Source: Blautia liquoris (GTDB taxonomy: Bacteria > Bacillota > Clostridia > Lachnospirales > Lachnospiraceae). From it: DNA of 64,000 bases. Shown in pieces: positions 1 to 8,884 of the stretch. The stretch's first letter is position 1. Every line of letters begins with the position of its first letter. The stretch lies in the NCBI RefSeq assembly GCF_015159595.1, contig NZ_CP063304.1, forward strand, positions 1,798,001 through 1,862,000, written 5' to 3'. The notes below the pieces were generated by a model that was not told the origin of the DNA, ran no database searches, and was given only the letters and a program-made list of their open reading frames with translations. The position numbers and the translations under genes are program-made.

Positions 1-431
1 GCGAGACACATACGCCCTATAAAATCATTCAAGATCTTCCAGATTGTCTTGAGGAAGAACCTGTAAAAATTTTGGCCGTACATATGTCGGATGACCGCAG
101 TGTACTCGACAGTTATCGTAAAGCTTTAAGTGGATGGGCCGCAGATAAAATCTCCACCTTCTATTCAGATTCCTGGTATCTGGAACACGTACCTTACGGA
201 ATCTCCAAAGGTTCTGCTGTTTCATTTCTCTGTAGACATCTGAATATTCCAACGTCTTTGACTGTCGCTGTTGGAGACGAGGAAAATGATATCGCTATGA
301 TCAAAACAGCACATGTAGGGGCAGCCATGTCTAATGCGACATCGCAGGTCAAGTCCTGCTCGAATTATATTACAAAAAATGACTGCAATCACAGCGGAGT
401 TGCCGAGATTATAGATCGCTTTATATTATGA
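1..431 (+). CDS. Cof-type HAD-superfamily phosphatase, C-terminal part (cut by window edge)
   Basis: The reading frame is open from base 3, so the gene starts upstream of the window. The visible 142 residues hold the Cof/IIB-type HAD C-terminus: the SKGSAVSFL segment, in which lysine is HAD motif III, and GDEENDIAM, the acidic motif IV that binds Mg2+. These enzymes are cytoplasmic phosphatases acting on sugar phosphates, nucleotides or flavin phosphates. The substrate cannot be told from this fragment. The TGA stop at 429-431 touches the left end of a structured repeat. Confidence 0.85.
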   Translation, partial: ETHTPYKIIQDLPDCLEEEPVKILAVHMSDDRSVLDSYRKALSGWAADKISTFYSDSWYLEHVPYGISKGSAVSFLCRHLNIPTSLTVAVGDEENDIAMIKTAHVGAAMSNATSQVKSCSNYITKNDCNHSGVAEIIDRFIL

Positions 432-664
432 TGATACCAGGGTCAAAAGGTCCTGCGTTTCATGCTTGCATGAAAAAGCATGACCTTGGGACCCGAACAA
501 ACATGAGAAAGCAACCCGATTAGGGTGTATTTCGAATGTTTGTAGGGTGCTGAACATCCAGTGGATGTTCGTTTAGCACCGACCGGAGCGGAGCGAAGAT
601 ACGTGAGCACAAAGTGCGAAGTAATCCGTGTATCATAGGGGGTCAAAAGGTCCTGCGTTTCATA
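431..664 (+). repeat. Structured interspersed repeat, copy A plus a truncated second unit
   Basis: This copy matches the array at 29851-30254 in the same orientation. It begins ATGATAC (431-437) and ends TGTATCATA (629-637), so its ends are inverted. Inside are nested inverted repeats: GGTCC/GGACC enclosing a TTTCATG/CATGAAA hairpin, ACAAACAT-type/ATGTTTGT arms, and GCACAAAGTGC. Unlike the other copies it carries an extra hairpin at about 547-581 (GGTGCT...AGCACC enclosing GAACATCCA/TGGATGTTC). A new unit starts at 638 but stops near 664. Short minus-strand reading frames here are by-products of the repeat. Confidence 0.85.
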
Positions 665-691
665 CTCATATAAAGAAAATTGGTAATTTTG

Positions 692-720
692 CTTTCTTTT
701 TCTTAAAAACAGTGTATACT
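692..720 (+). promoter_or_regulatory. Possible promoter of the YtxH-like gene
   Basis: A good -10 box TATACT lies at 715-720, directly preceded by TG. The -35 position (692-697, CTTTCT) is poor. The site is 66 bases before the start codon, downstream of the repeat. Confidence 0.35.
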
Positions 721-785
721 ATGAAAGTATGGTGATCTATTTATACACTTAAGACCTTTTTTATTGGAAAGGAGAAATATTCTTT

Positions 786-1235
786 ATGTCAAAAAAAGTT
801 GGAAAAGCTATTGCCGGAATCGCCTGTGCCGGCGTTGCTGCCGGTGCAGTGCTGGCATATCTGAAATCTTTGAAAGACAGTGAATCCTCCGAGGTCAATG
901 ATTTTGATGATTTCTCGGATGAGTTTGAAACACATGAACGTAATTACACTACTATTCCTAAGGATGTGGAACAAGCTGCCAAATCCGTAAAGAAAAAAGC
1001 AAAAAACGTTGCAGAAGATATAAAATCTGCAGCAAAGGATATATCTGAGGATATAAATCCAAAGGATCCTTCCGACCATATGAAGGATGCAGCTTGTAAC
1101 ATCAAAGATGCGGCGGGACATGTGAAACAGGCAGCACAAAATACAGCTGACAAAGTAAAGGAAGAGACCGAAGAGGCTGTTAAAAAAGCAGAAGATATTT
1201 CAGAAGATATTTTCAAAACAGATAAAACAGAATAA
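786..1235 (+). CDS. Small YtxH/LEA-like membrane-anchored coiled-coil protein
   Basis: The 149-residue protein starts with a short lysine-rich stretch and one Ala/Gly-rich hydrophobic helix (about residues 8-25), followed by an acidic linker. The rest is a highly charged Lys/Ala/Glu/Asp region with repeated A-A-K-x-V/I-x-x-x and D-I-x-x-A-A-x motifs, typical of amphipathic LEA/YtxH-like helices. Members of this loose group are linked to envelope or stress roles, but no activity is established. The start has a strong AAAGGAGAAAT site. The gene is monocistronic and ends at a shared hairpin terminator facing glnS. Confidence 0.7.
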   Translation: MSKKVGKAIAGIACAGVAAGAVLAYLKSLKDSESSEVNDFDDFSDEFETHERNYTTIPKDVEQAAKSVKKKAKNVAEDIKSAAKDISEDINPKDPSDHMKDAACNIKDAAGHVKQAAQNTADKVKEETEEAVKKAEDISEDIFKTDKTE

Positions 1236-1258
1236 TACAGTCGGTAAAACGGCATAAA

Positions 1259-1300
1259 AATAGCAGCTGCTATTAGGCTCATTCTAATTCAGCTGCTATT
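1259..1300. terminator. Bidirectional terminator between the YtxH-like gene and glnS
   Basis: Perfect 11-base arms AATAGCAGCTG (1259-1269) and CAGCTGCTATT (1290-1300), with a further ATTAG/CTAAT pairing inside. T-rich tracts follow on both strands, fitting the convergent genes. Confidence 0.85.
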
Positions 1301-1304
1301 CTTA

Positions 1305-2975
1305 TTATTCTTTTTTAGGAATTTTAAAAGAACTCTTTAATGATACAATGCGATTAAACACCAGTGCTCCTGGTCTCGAGTCATGCGAATCTACACAAAA
1401 AAATCCATTGCGTACAAACTGAAACTTATCATAAGGTTTTGCATTTAAAAATCCGGCTTCCAGCCTACAGTCATCTATTGTTGTAAGGGAATCCGGATTC
1501 AGGTTCAGTGAACCATCTTCATTATAGACACCCTTGTCCTCATCAATAATGTTCTCATACAGACGGCACTGTGCCAGGACTGCCGTTTCTGCCTCTACCC
1601 ACTGAATAGTACCTTTAACTTTTCGTCCGTCAGGAGAGTTACCACCTCTGGACTTTGGATCATACGTACAGTGAATCTCCGTGATGATTCCGTCCTCATC
1701 CTTTTTTAAACCTGTACATGTTACGAAGTAAGCATTCATCAGTCTTACTTCATTTCCGGGGTACATGCGGAAGTATTTTTTCGGTGGTTCCTCCATGAAG
1801 TCATCTCTTTCAATATATAGCTCTCGTCCGAATATAACTTTTCTGCTGCCGAGATTGGGATTCTCCATGTTGTTAGGCACTTCCAGCTCTTCTTTTTTAT
1901 CCTTTGGATAATTATCAATTACAAGTTTTACCGGATGCAAAACTCCCATCATCCTTGGTGCCTTTTTCTTCAGATCCTCACGGATACAATAATCAAGCAT
2001 CGCATAATCGACAGAACTGTTCGCCTTGGACACTCCGACAAGCTCGACAAACATGCGGATGGATTCCGGTGTGAAGCCACGTCTTTTGAGTGCCGCGATG
2101 GTAACCAGCCGGGGATCATCCCAGCCGTCCACGATGCCTTCTTCCACCAGTTTTTTAATGTAACGCTTTCCGGTTACTACATTGGTCAGATAAAGTTTTG
2201 CAAATTCAATCTGGCGAGGAGGCATCTGATATTCTACCTCCCGGACCACCCAGTTATACAGCGGGCGGTGATCCTCGAACTCCAGCGTACAACAGGAATG
2301 TGTAATCCCTTCAATTGCATCTTCAATCGGATGAGCAAAATCATACATCGGATAGATGCACCATTTGTCTTTTGTATTGTGATGTGTCATATGTGCGACC
2401 CGGTAAATCACTGGATCCCTCATATTGATATTCGGAGATGCCATATCAATCTTTGCACGCAATACCTTGCTTCCATCCGGATACTTTCCGTCTTTCATAT
2501 CCTCAAAGAGTTTCAGATTCTCATCAATACTCCGGTTCCTGTATGGACTTTCCTTCCCGGGTTCCTTTAACGTCCCCCGATACTGCCTGATCTCTTCTGC
2601 GGATAAATCACAGACAAAAGCCTTTCCCTTCTTAATCAGTTTCAGAGCCGCCTCATACATCTGATCAAAATAGTCCGATGCGAAATACAGGTGATCTTTC
2701 CAATCAGCTCCCAGCCACTTGATATCCTCTTTGATTGATTCGACATACTCTGATTTTTCTTTCATCGGATTTGTATCATCAAAACGGAGATGGAACTCTC
2801 CGTGATATTCCTGTGCCAGACCATAATTTAAAAGAATTGATTTCGCATGGCCTATGTGCAGATATCCATTGGGCTCCGGTGGAAACCTCGTACATACATG
2901 ATCATATACTCCATCGGCAAGGTCCTGATCTATGGCCTGCTCTATAAAATTTCTGGATGTAACTTCTTTTTCCAT
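1305..2975 (-). CDS. glnS: Glutamine--tRNA ligase
   Basis: This 556-residue class I aminoacyl-tRNA synthetase charges tRNA-Gln with glutamine using ATP. The HIGH signature is at residues 40-43 after [10 protein letters not shown]. The region around [12 protein letters not shown] and the anticodon-binding beta-barrel C-terminus ([14 protein letters not shown]) are typical of bacterial GlnRS. The KMSKS-equivalent loop is VTGKR (about residue 267), where E. coli-type enzymes have VMSKR; the catalytic lysine is kept. Most Firmicutes make Gln-tRNA with GatCAB, so GlnRS here fits clostridial lineages thought to have acquired it. The start has AGGAGGAG upstream. It appears monocistronic. Confidence 0.97.
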   Translation of the reverse strand: MEKEVTSRNFIEQAIDQDLADGVYDHVCTRFPPEPNGYLHIGHAKSILLNYGLAQEYHGEFHLRFDDTNPMKEKSEYVESIKEDIKWLGADWKDHLYFASDYFDQMYEAALKLIKKGKAFVCDLSAEEIRQYRGTLKEPGKESPYRNRSIDENLKLFEDMKDGKYPDGSKVLRAKIDMASPNINMRDPVIYRVAHMTHHNTKDKWCIYPMYDFAHPIEDAIEGITHSCCTLEFEDHRPLYNWVVREVEYQMPPRQIEFAKLYLTNVVTGKRYIKKLVEEGIVDGWDDPRLVTIAALKRRGFTPESIRMFVELVGVSKANSSVDYAMLDYCIREDLKKKAPRMMGVLHPVKLVIDNYPKDKKEELEVPNNMENPNLGSRKVIFGRELYIERDDFMEEPPKKYFRMYPGNEVRLMNAYFVTCTGLKKDEDGIITEIHCTYDPKSRGGNSPDGRKVKGTIQWVEAETAVLAQCRLYENIIDEDKGVYNEDGSLNLNPDSLTTIDDCRLEAGFLNAKPYDKFQFVRNGFFCVDSHDSRPGALVFNRIVSLKSSFKIPKKE

Positions 2976-3014
2976 CGAATTTCTCCTCCTAAATGATTAT
3001 CTGTAGTGTATAAA

Positions 3015-3042
3015 ATCATACCACAAAAAAATACATTTTCAA
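3015..3042 (-). promoter_or_regulatory. Promoter of glnS
   Basis: On the minus strand TTGAAA (3037-3042) and TATGAT (3015-3020) are 16 bases apart. TGG directly before the -10 box gives an extended -10 element. It lies 40 bases upstream of the start codon. Confidence 0.6.
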
Positions 3043-3090
3043 AGGTTTTTCAAAAAAACATTACAAAATCAAAAACAATTCAACTGGGAC

Positions 3091-3119
3091 TGTTATTTTA
3101 CTCTGAGGTGTGCTACACT
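3091..3119 (+). promoter_or_regulatory. Promoter of the DEAD-box helicase gene
   Basis: TGTTAT (3091-3096), a 17-base spacer and TACACT (3114-3119) with an extended TGC before it. Transcription would begin near 3126, downstream of the in-frame ATG at 3110, which supports the ATG at 3161 as the true start. Confidence 0.55.
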
Positions 3120-3160
3120 ATAAAAATGTGCGTTTATTTTATAAGAAAGTTAGGTATAAT

Positions 3161-4645
3161 ATGAATTTTAGTGAATTAAATCTTAGTAATGAAATCCTCA
3201 GAGCCGTCCAGGAGATGGGTTATGAGGATGCCACAGATATACAGATCGGTTCCATCCCCTCCATTCTTGAAGGCAAGGATGTAACCGGCCGCTCCAATAC
3301 AGGAACCGGTAAGACAGCTGCTTTCGGTCTGCCGCTTGTTCAGCGTGCTGCAGATAATCCAGACCGATCCAGTGTGCTGATTTTGGCACCCACCAGGGAG
3401 CTGGCTCTTCAGATCACCGGGGAGATGAGGAAATACTCAAAATATATTCCAAATATCAGTGTCGCATGTATCTACGGTGGTCAGCCTATGAATGGACAGA
3501 TTCATGCACTGAAGAAGGCACGTATCGTAGTCGGAACTCCTGGCCGTATCATGGATCACATGCGCAGAAAAACCTTGAAACTAGATCATCTGAAAACAAT
3601 CGTACTGGATGAGGCCGACGAAATGCTCAATATGGGGTTCATCGATGATATCAGAACAATACTTCAAAGTACACCCGATGACCGTCAGACTATACTTTTC
3701 AGCGCCACGATTTCTCCGGAGATTTTAAAGATTACAAAAGAATTCCAGACGGATCCGTCATTTGTAAAAACTGATAAAGGTCAAAAAACAACGACAAAGA
3801 TTCATCAAAGCTTCTATTATGTCCCCAAAGACCAAAAAGAAGATGCATTAAAGCTTCTGATTGAATATTCCAAGCCAAAGAAAGCTCTGGTCTTCTGTAA
3901 TACTAAGCGTATGGTAGATGATCTTGCAGATTCCCTAAGTGAAAGCGGATATCATGCGATCGGTCTGCATGGCGATTTAAAACAAAATCAGAGAAATGCA
4001 GTGATGCGTGATTTTAAATCTGGACGCTCCAGAATTCTGGTTGCCACAGATGTCGCTGCCAGAGGAATCGACGTTGACAATGTGGAGGCAGTATTTAATT
4101 ATGATGTCCCACAGGAACTCGAATATTATATCCATCGGATCGGACGGACGGGGCGTGCCGGACATGAGGGTGCAAGCTATACTCTCGTCTCCGGAAGAAT
4201 GCAGCTGAACCAGCTTCATATGGTTGAACGATATATCGGTGAAACCATTGAAGAAAGGAAAATCCCCGGGAAAGAGAGTATCCAAAAAAATCAGAGTACC
4301 ATCTTTGAAGATACCTTAAAGAATGCAGTTGATTCAGGTGTCGATCCAAAATGGCAGGAATTTGTAGAATCTCTGACACAGAAGGGATATTCTGCCGTTG
4401 ATATCGCTGCAGTCCTCTGCGAAAAAGCACAGAAGAAAAACAAAAGACTCTCCTCCATACATGATATCGAATATCGTCCTGCTCCAAAAAACAGCCGCGG
4501 CTACGAAAAAGGCGGCAGTCATAATCGTGGCAGGGGAAACAACCATACCGGACGTTCCTATAAAGGTCATGGCAGTAAAAGCCGTGGCGGAAAAAACTAC
4601 AGCCGATCAAATAAAAAATATCAAAAAGTAACAGTTACCGATTAA
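3161..4645 (+). CDS. DEAD-box ATP-dependent RNA helicase (CshA/DeaD type)
   Basis: The 494-residue protein has all core motifs of an RNA helicase that remodels structured RNA or ribosome assembly intermediates: a Q motif near residue 25, TGTGKT Walker A (about 47-52), PTRELALQ, GTPGR, VLDEADEML (about 150), SAT (about 181), ARGIDV and HRIGRTGR (about 324). The C-terminal 70 residues are a basic Gly/Arg/Ser-rich tail suited to unspecific RNA binding. I start it at 3161 rather than 3110 because the predicted transcript begins in between. It is a single gene ending at a bidirectional terminator. Family assignment is certain; the exact subfamily is not. Confidence 0.93.
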   Translation: MNFSELNLSNEILRAVQEMGYEDATDIQIGSIPSILEGKDVTGRSNTGTGKTAAFGLPLVQRAADNPDRSSVLILAPTRELALQITGEMRKYSKYIPNISVACIYGGQPMNGQIHALKKARIVVGTPGRIMDHMRRKTLKLDHLKTIVLDEADEMLNMGFIDDIRTILQSTPDDRQTILFSATISPEILKITKEFQTDPSFVKTDKGQKTTTKIHQSFYYVPKDQKEDALKLLIEYSKPKKALVFCNTKRMVDDLADSLSESGYHAIGLHGDLKQNQRNAVMRDFKSGRSRILVATDVAARGIDVDNVEAVFNYDVPQELEYYIHRIGRTGRAGHEGASYTLVSGRMQLNQLHMVERYIGETIEERKIPGKESIQKNQSTIFEDTLKNAVDSGVDPKWQEFVESLTQKGYSAVDIAAVLCEKAQKKNKRLSSIHDIEYRPAPKNSRGYEKGGSHNRGRGNNHTGRSYKGHGSKSRGGKNYSRSNKKYQKVTVTD

Positions 4646-4674
4646 GTGTGTGCAAAAGTTTAGTATCATAAAAC

Positions 4675-4722
4675 AAGACGGGAAACCAGCCAACATATCA
4701 ACTGCGGCTGATTTCCTGTCTT
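4675..4722. terminator. Bidirectional terminator, helicase / Mo hydroxylase operon 1
   Basis: A 17-base imperfect stem (4675-4691 with 4706-4722, AAGAC...GTCTT) is followed by ATTTT on the plus strand. It separates two convergent transcription units. Confidence 0.8.
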
Positions 4723-4747
4723 ATTTTAATAATGCTTCCGCTCTATG

Positions 4748-6988
4748 TCACTCTTCTTCGTCAAGACCCATCGCGATCATCTCCGGTGTGATCGGAAGTT
4801 CGCGGAATCTAAGACCTGTGGCATGATACACCGCGTCCGCTATTGCGGGTCCCGGTGTGTTGATTACAATCTCACCGATAGATTTTGCTCCATAGGGACC
4901 TGAGTTTTCATAACTGCTTTCAAATTCCACATGGATATCTCCAATATCTTGTCTGGTCGGAATCTTATACTGCATAAATGAATTATTTCTTAGTTTTCCC
5001 TTGTCTGTATACTGGATATTCTCATATAACGCCATACCGATTCCCTGTACCAGACCGCCCTCAACTTGAACACGTGCCAGATTGGGATTCACTGTAGTCC
5101 CACAGTCCACAACCGCAGCATAATCTATTAATTCAACCTGGCCTGTCTCTTTATCAACTTCTACTTCTGCCGCCCCTGCCATAAACGGAGGGGGAGAAAC
5201 AGGAGAAGTATGCATCGAAGTGACTTCAAGAGAAATATCATTGCCTGCCATTGATTGATTTCCTATCTCTTTTAATGACAGCCCGGGATATTTTTTTGAA
5301 TATTCAGCAATCCGCTTCTTTAATTCCCGGCATGCTTTCACAACTGCCTGACCTGTAATGTAAGTAGTGGAAGACGCATACGACCCGCTGTCATAAGGGG
5401 ATGCATCCGTATCCACGCCGAATACAGTCACGTCATCGAGCGAACAGCCAAGTTCCTCCGCAGCAATCTGTGACAGTATTGTGTCACAGCCGGTTCCCAT
5501 ATCGGATGCACCGATAGATAAGGTATAGAATCCATCATCATTCAATTTGACCGTGGCACTACCCACATCCACATTCGAGATTCCGGATCCCTGCATAGCT
5601 ATCGCCAGACCGACTCCCCGTACCTTTCCATTTCCCATATCTTTTGAAGGATATTTTTCGTCCCATCCGATCATCTCTTTCACTCGATCCAGACAACGGT
5701 CCAACGCACAACTCGTGTTCTTTTCTCCATAATAAGCAGGCATAATCTGCCCTTCCTGCACCATATTGATTCTCCGCAACACGAAAGGATCCATATGCAT
5801 GTTATCCGCCAGCTCATTAACTGCAGATTCCACCGCAAAGAAGCCTTGAGTAGCTCCATAACCCCGGTATGCTCCCGCAGACATCTGATTCGTATAGACA
5901 ACATCATAGGCGAATCGAAATGCTTTTGCCTTTCCGTACAACGGGATTGACTTATGTCCCGATAGGCCAACTGTAGTAGGTCCATGTTCTCCGAATGCAC
6001 CGGTATTGGAGAGAGAATAGACATCAATCGCCTGGATAATTCCCGTTCGGTCTGCACCGATTTTCACCTTCACCTCCATTTCGTGGCGCGGTGAAGAGGC
6101 AATCTGGGATTCATATCGACTGAATATAATCTTTGCAGCTTTTCCTGTTTTCATGGTTACTATCGCCGGATAGATTTCAGAAACAGCCGTCTGCTTTGCG
6201 CCAAAACCACCGCCGATTCTGGGCTTGCAGACGCGAATCCGAGACTTTTTAATATCAAGCGCATTCGCAAGAATTCTTCTCACATGGAAGGGAATCTGTG
6301 TGGAACTTGTCACAATAAGACGCCCATAAGGATCAAGTTTGGTATAAGTTCGAAAAGTCTCCATCATAGCCTGCTGACAGGCTTTTGTGTGATAGGTTCT
6401 TTCTACAACATAATCACATGAGTCTAATATGGAATCTACATCACCCTCTGCTTCCATCCCACTAGCACACAAGTTCCGCTTGTTATCCGCACCTACAGGG
6501 CATAAAGATATCCAGTTTTCCTCAGGATGAACTATAACCGGATTATCTTTCGCCGTTCTGAAATCAAGTACAGGTTCTAAGATTTCATAGTCAACTTTGA
6601 TTCTTTTCATCGCCTGATCCACTGCCTTTTTCGTCTCACCCGCAACGATCGCCACAACATCACCGACAAAGCGCAGTTCCTTATCGAGAATCAGTCTATC
6701 ATACGGACTCGGTTCCGGATAGGTTTGTCCGGCAAGTGTAAAGCGTTTCTGCGGAACATCCTTATATGTCAGAACACATTCGATGCCTGCAACCTGAAGT
6801 GCTCTACTGGTGTCAATGGATCTAATCCGTGCATGAGCATGGGGGCTGTGCAAAAGTTTTACAGTCAGACAATGATTTTGCACAACATCATCCATAAAAA
6901 CAGGCTGACCCGTTACCAACGCCATGGCATCTTTTTTTCTCACTGAATGATTGACTACGCTATAATCATGCTGATTCTTCTGCTGCAT
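4748..6988 (-). CDS. Molybdenum hydroxylase large (Mo-binding) subunit, xanthine dehydrogenase family, operon 1
   Basis: This 746-residue protein is the molybdopterin-binding subunit of a xanthine oxidase-family enzyme, which hydroxylates a purine or other N-heterocycle using water. The N-terminal a/b hammerhead domain spans about residues 15-130, followed by the Mo-binding domains with RIGGGFGAKQ, GAYRGYGATQ and GASDMGTG loops. The near-terminal SGPYGAKSIGE contains the expected catalytic glutamate. It is the last gene of a three-gene operon and overlaps the 2Fe-2S gene by 23 bases. Substrate and any selenium dependence cannot be read from sequence; the nearby nucleoside salvage operon suggests purines. 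Confidence 0.88.
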   Translation of the reverse strand: MQQKNQHDYSVVNHSVRKKDAMALVTGQPVFMDDVVQNHCLTVKLLHSPHAHARIRSIDTSRALQVAGIECVLTYKDVPQKRFTLAGQTYPEPSPYDRLILDKELRFVGDVVAIVAGETKKAVDQAMKRIKVDYEILEPVLDFRTAKDNPVIVHPEENWISLCPVGADNKRNLCASGMEAEGDVDSILDSCDYVVERTYHTKACQQAMMETFRTYTKLDPYGRLIVTSSTQIPFHVRRILANALDIKKSRIRVCKPRIGGGFGAKQTAVSEIYPAIVTMKTGKAAKIIFSRYESQIASSPRHEMEVKVKIGADRTGIIQAIDVYSLSNTGAFGEHGPTTVGLSGHKSIPLYGKAKAFRFAYDVVYTNQMSAGAYRGYGATQGFFAVESAVNELADNMHMDPFVLRRINMVQEGQIMPAYYGEKNTSCALDRCLDRVKEMIGWDEKYPSKDMGNGKVRGVGLAIAMQGSGISNVDVGSATVKLNDDGFYTLSIGASDMGTGCDTILSQIAAEELGCSLDDVTVFGVDTDASPYDSGSYASSTTYITGQAVVKACRELKKRIAEYSKKYPGLSLKEIGNQSMAGNDISLEVTSMHTSPVSPPPFMAGAAEVEVDKETGQVELIDYAAVVDCGTTVNPNLARVQVEGGLVQGIGMALYENIQYTDKGKLRNNSFMQYKIPTRQDIGDIHVEFESSYENSGPYGAKSIGEIVINTPGPAIADAVYHATGLRFRELPITPEMIAMGLDEEE

Positions 6989-7448
6989 GACGTCCCTCCT
7001 TTTTTGACTTTATATAATTCCTGATGCTTCGCATCTGTCCCACGAATCCAGAGCATCTGCACAAATTTCCCGCAAGATATTCTTTTATCTCATCATCTGT
7101 GGGATCATCAAGTTCTTTCATCATGGCAAGAATATTCATGATAAATCCTGGATTACAGTAACCACACTGATCCGCGCCCTGATCTGCCAGAAATTCTCCG
7201 AATTCTCTGGCCTCATCCTGAAGTCCTTCAAGAGTCACGACATGTTTTCCCTCTACCCTTGCGGCCAAGGTTGAACAGGAAAGAACTGGCTCTCCCTCTA
7301 GCATGACCGTACAAAGTCCGCAGTTGGCTGTATCACACCCGTATTTGACGCTTTTACAGCCCTGCTCTCTTACAAAATCAAGAAGCAGGGTATCAGATTT
7401 AATATGTGCCCTGACTGCCTTCCCATTCAACCACATCTTAATCAACAT
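6966..7448 (-). CDS. 2Fe-2S subunit of molybdenum hydroxylase, operon 1
   Basis: The 160-residue protein carries two [2Fe-2S] clusters that pass electrons from the Mo site to FAD. The plant-ferredoxin-like N-terminal half shows GCDTANCGLC plus a later cysteine (SCST). The helical C-terminal half shows CGYC and CRCSG. The first motif differs slightly from the common GCGEGECGAC but keeps all cysteines. It overlaps the FAD subunit gene by 7 bases and the Mo subunit gene by 23, so the three are almost surely translated together. Confidence 0.92.
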   Translation of the reverse strand: MLIKMWLNGKAVRAHIKSDTLLLDFVREQGCKSVKYGCDTANCGLCTVMLEGEPVLSCSTLAARVEGKHVVTLEGLQDEAREFGEFLADQGADQCGYCNPGFIMNILAMMKELDDPTDDEIKEYLAGNLCRCSGFVGQMRSIRNYIKSKKEGRHAAEESA

Positions 7449-8254
7449 ATTCCTGCCTCCTTAGGATCTAATATATGTAAACTGGCCCTCTTTGTCAGAA
7501 CATATGCGAGATGGCGCCGATATTCTGCGGAGCCGCGCATATTTGAAGAAGTCAGCACTTCTCTTTTTACCTGCCCTGCCAGTGCCTGAGCATACACTTC
7601 AGCCTCAGAATCTATCAGTTTTTGCACGTTCTCATCCGCACGGATAATCATCGCCTTTTGAGGTCTGGCTCCGATTACAACTCTCTGCTCATCTTTATAA
7701 AACGATATGGCACAGGCCAACACCGGAAAATCTGTCCTGGTATTGCGGCTGCTCATATAAGCGGTTTTAAGCGGAGTTTTCTTAATAATTATATTTACAA
7801 TGATGTCATTGTCATAGGGCATATTCGCATATGTCTCAAGTGGCACAATTCCCCCTCTATATAACTGTACACTGGTATCCAGGGCAAGCAGCATGGTAAG
7901 AACATCCGAAAAACCAAAACGACCATAGACGCTTCCGCCTACAGTCGCTGTATTCCGAAATTGTATACCAACAATACTGCGAAGACTTTCCCTGATCGCT
8001 CCGCATGTATACTGATTCAATGATTTGTTTGTTTCCAGTTCCCGAAGAGGGGTCATGGCACCTATGACGAAAGAATCCTCCCGTTCATCTATCTCTCGGG
8101 AGATTACGTCCGAGAGATCAATGGCACACTGCACGGTGTTAGAACTCATTTTCATCCAGAGCATTCCACCCAAAATCCTGTTACTGCGTTTCTGGTTCAG
8201 CTGATAAGCCTGTTCCAGACTTTCCGCCCTCACATACTTTTTAATCGTTATCAA
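7442..8254 (-). CDS. FAD-binding subunit of molybdenum hydroxylase, operon 1
   Basis: This protein of about 270 residues fits the CoxM/XdhB FAD-binding subunit family, with the GGSVYGRFG-type loop after IQFRNTATV that contacts the FAD. It takes electrons from the 2Fe-2S subunit and gives them to NAD+ or another acceptor. A longer frame to 8380 exists, but it runs into the upstream terminator hairpin. The TTG at 8254 has AAAGGAG eight bases before it, so I use that start. It is the first gene of operon 1. The sequence diverges from the textbook family, so the acceptor is uncertain. Confidence 0.83.
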   Translation of the reverse strand: MITIKKYVRAESLEQAYQLNQKRSNRILGGMLWMKMSSNTVQCAIDLSDVISREIDEREDSFVIGAMTPLRELETNKSLNQYTCGAIRESLRSIVGIQFRNTATVGGSVYGRFGFSDVLTMLLALDTSVQLYRGGIVPLETYANMPYDNDIIVNIIIKKTPLKTAYMSSRNTRTDFPVLACAISFYKDEQRVVIGARPQKAMIIRADENVQKLIDSEAEVYAQALAGQVKREVLTSSNMRGSAEYRRHLAYVLTKRASLHILDPKEAGIC

Positions 8255-8361
8255 TTCGCTCGCTCCTTTACCTCGATAGCGCTGTAACGCAACAGCAGTT
8301 ATAAACCATCTTAAATGATACTTAAAAAAGTCAGAATATGCAATACCCAAATTGAACAAAA

Positions 8362-8396
8362 GAAAAAACAGGCCGAGCAATATAAACTCAACCTGT
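8362..8396 (-). terminator. Terminator of the glyoxalase-fold gene
   Basis: On the minus strand ACAGGTTGAG pairs with CTCGGCCTGT (two G.U pairs) around a short loop and is followed by TTTTTTC. It separates the glyoxalase gene from Mo hydroxylase operon 1. Confidence 0.8.
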
Positions 8397-8405
8397 CACA
8401 CACAC

Positions 8406-8789
8406 TTAACTGTTTTCTTCTAAAAGCCCGGGCAATATCTCCAGCCAGTAACCATTCGGATCTTCGATAAAGTAAATTCCCATCTTAGGATTCTCAAAGC
8501 AGATACACCCCATCTCTTTGTGAAGTTCATGTGCCTTATCGAAATCATCTACCCGAAAAGCAAGATGAAAATCATTCTCGCCCAGATCGTAAGGTTTATC
8601 CCTGTCCCTGTTCCATGTCAGTTCCAGTTCAAAATCCGAAGCATCATTTCCCATATAGACAATGATAAAAGAGCCGTCCTCTGCCGGATGTCTGCGTTTT
8701 TCTTTCAGTCCCAGTGCTTTTTCGAAAAATGCCATGGTTTTATCAAGATCATAGACATTATAATTCTCGTGAATCATTTTAAATTTCAT
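8406..8789 (-). CDS. VOC-family (glyoxalase I-like) protein
   Basis: The 127-residue protein has two beta-alpha-beta-beta-beta modules of the vicinal oxygen chelate fold. Candidate metal ligands are the histidine in MIHENYNV near the N-terminus, the glutamate in FELELTW, the histidine in NDFHLAF and the glutamate in WLEILPG. This pattern fits lactoylglutathione lyase-type enzymes that detoxify methylglyoxal, though clostridia generally lack glutathione, so another thiol or substrate is possible. It has its own promoter and terminator. Confidence 0.82.
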   Translation of the reverse strand: MKFKMIHENYNVYDLDKTMAFFEKALGLKEKRRHPAEDGSFIIVYMGNDASDFELELTWNRDRDKPYDLGENDFHLAFRVDDFDKAHELHKEMGCICFENPKMGIYFIEDPNGYWLEILPGLLEENS

Positions 8790-8848
8790 CGTGTACCTCC
8801 CATAACCGTCTGGTATTGTTCTGCGGACTGCTCTGCAGCCTTACTGTA

Positions 8849-8877
8849 AGTATATTTTATAACGCTTTGAAAAGCAA
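8849..8877 (-). promoter_or_regulatory. Promoter of the glyoxalase-fold gene
   Basis: Minus-strand TTGCTT (8872-8877), 17-base spacer, TATACT (8849-8854). It lies 60 bases before the start codon. Confidence 0.65.
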
Positions 8878-8884
8878 GTGAAAA

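Noticed and set aside
443-646. Minus-strand reading frame of 67 codons
   Set aside because: It lies wholly in the structured repeat, has no ribosome site, and related frames in the other copies differ in sequence in the way noncoding repeats do.
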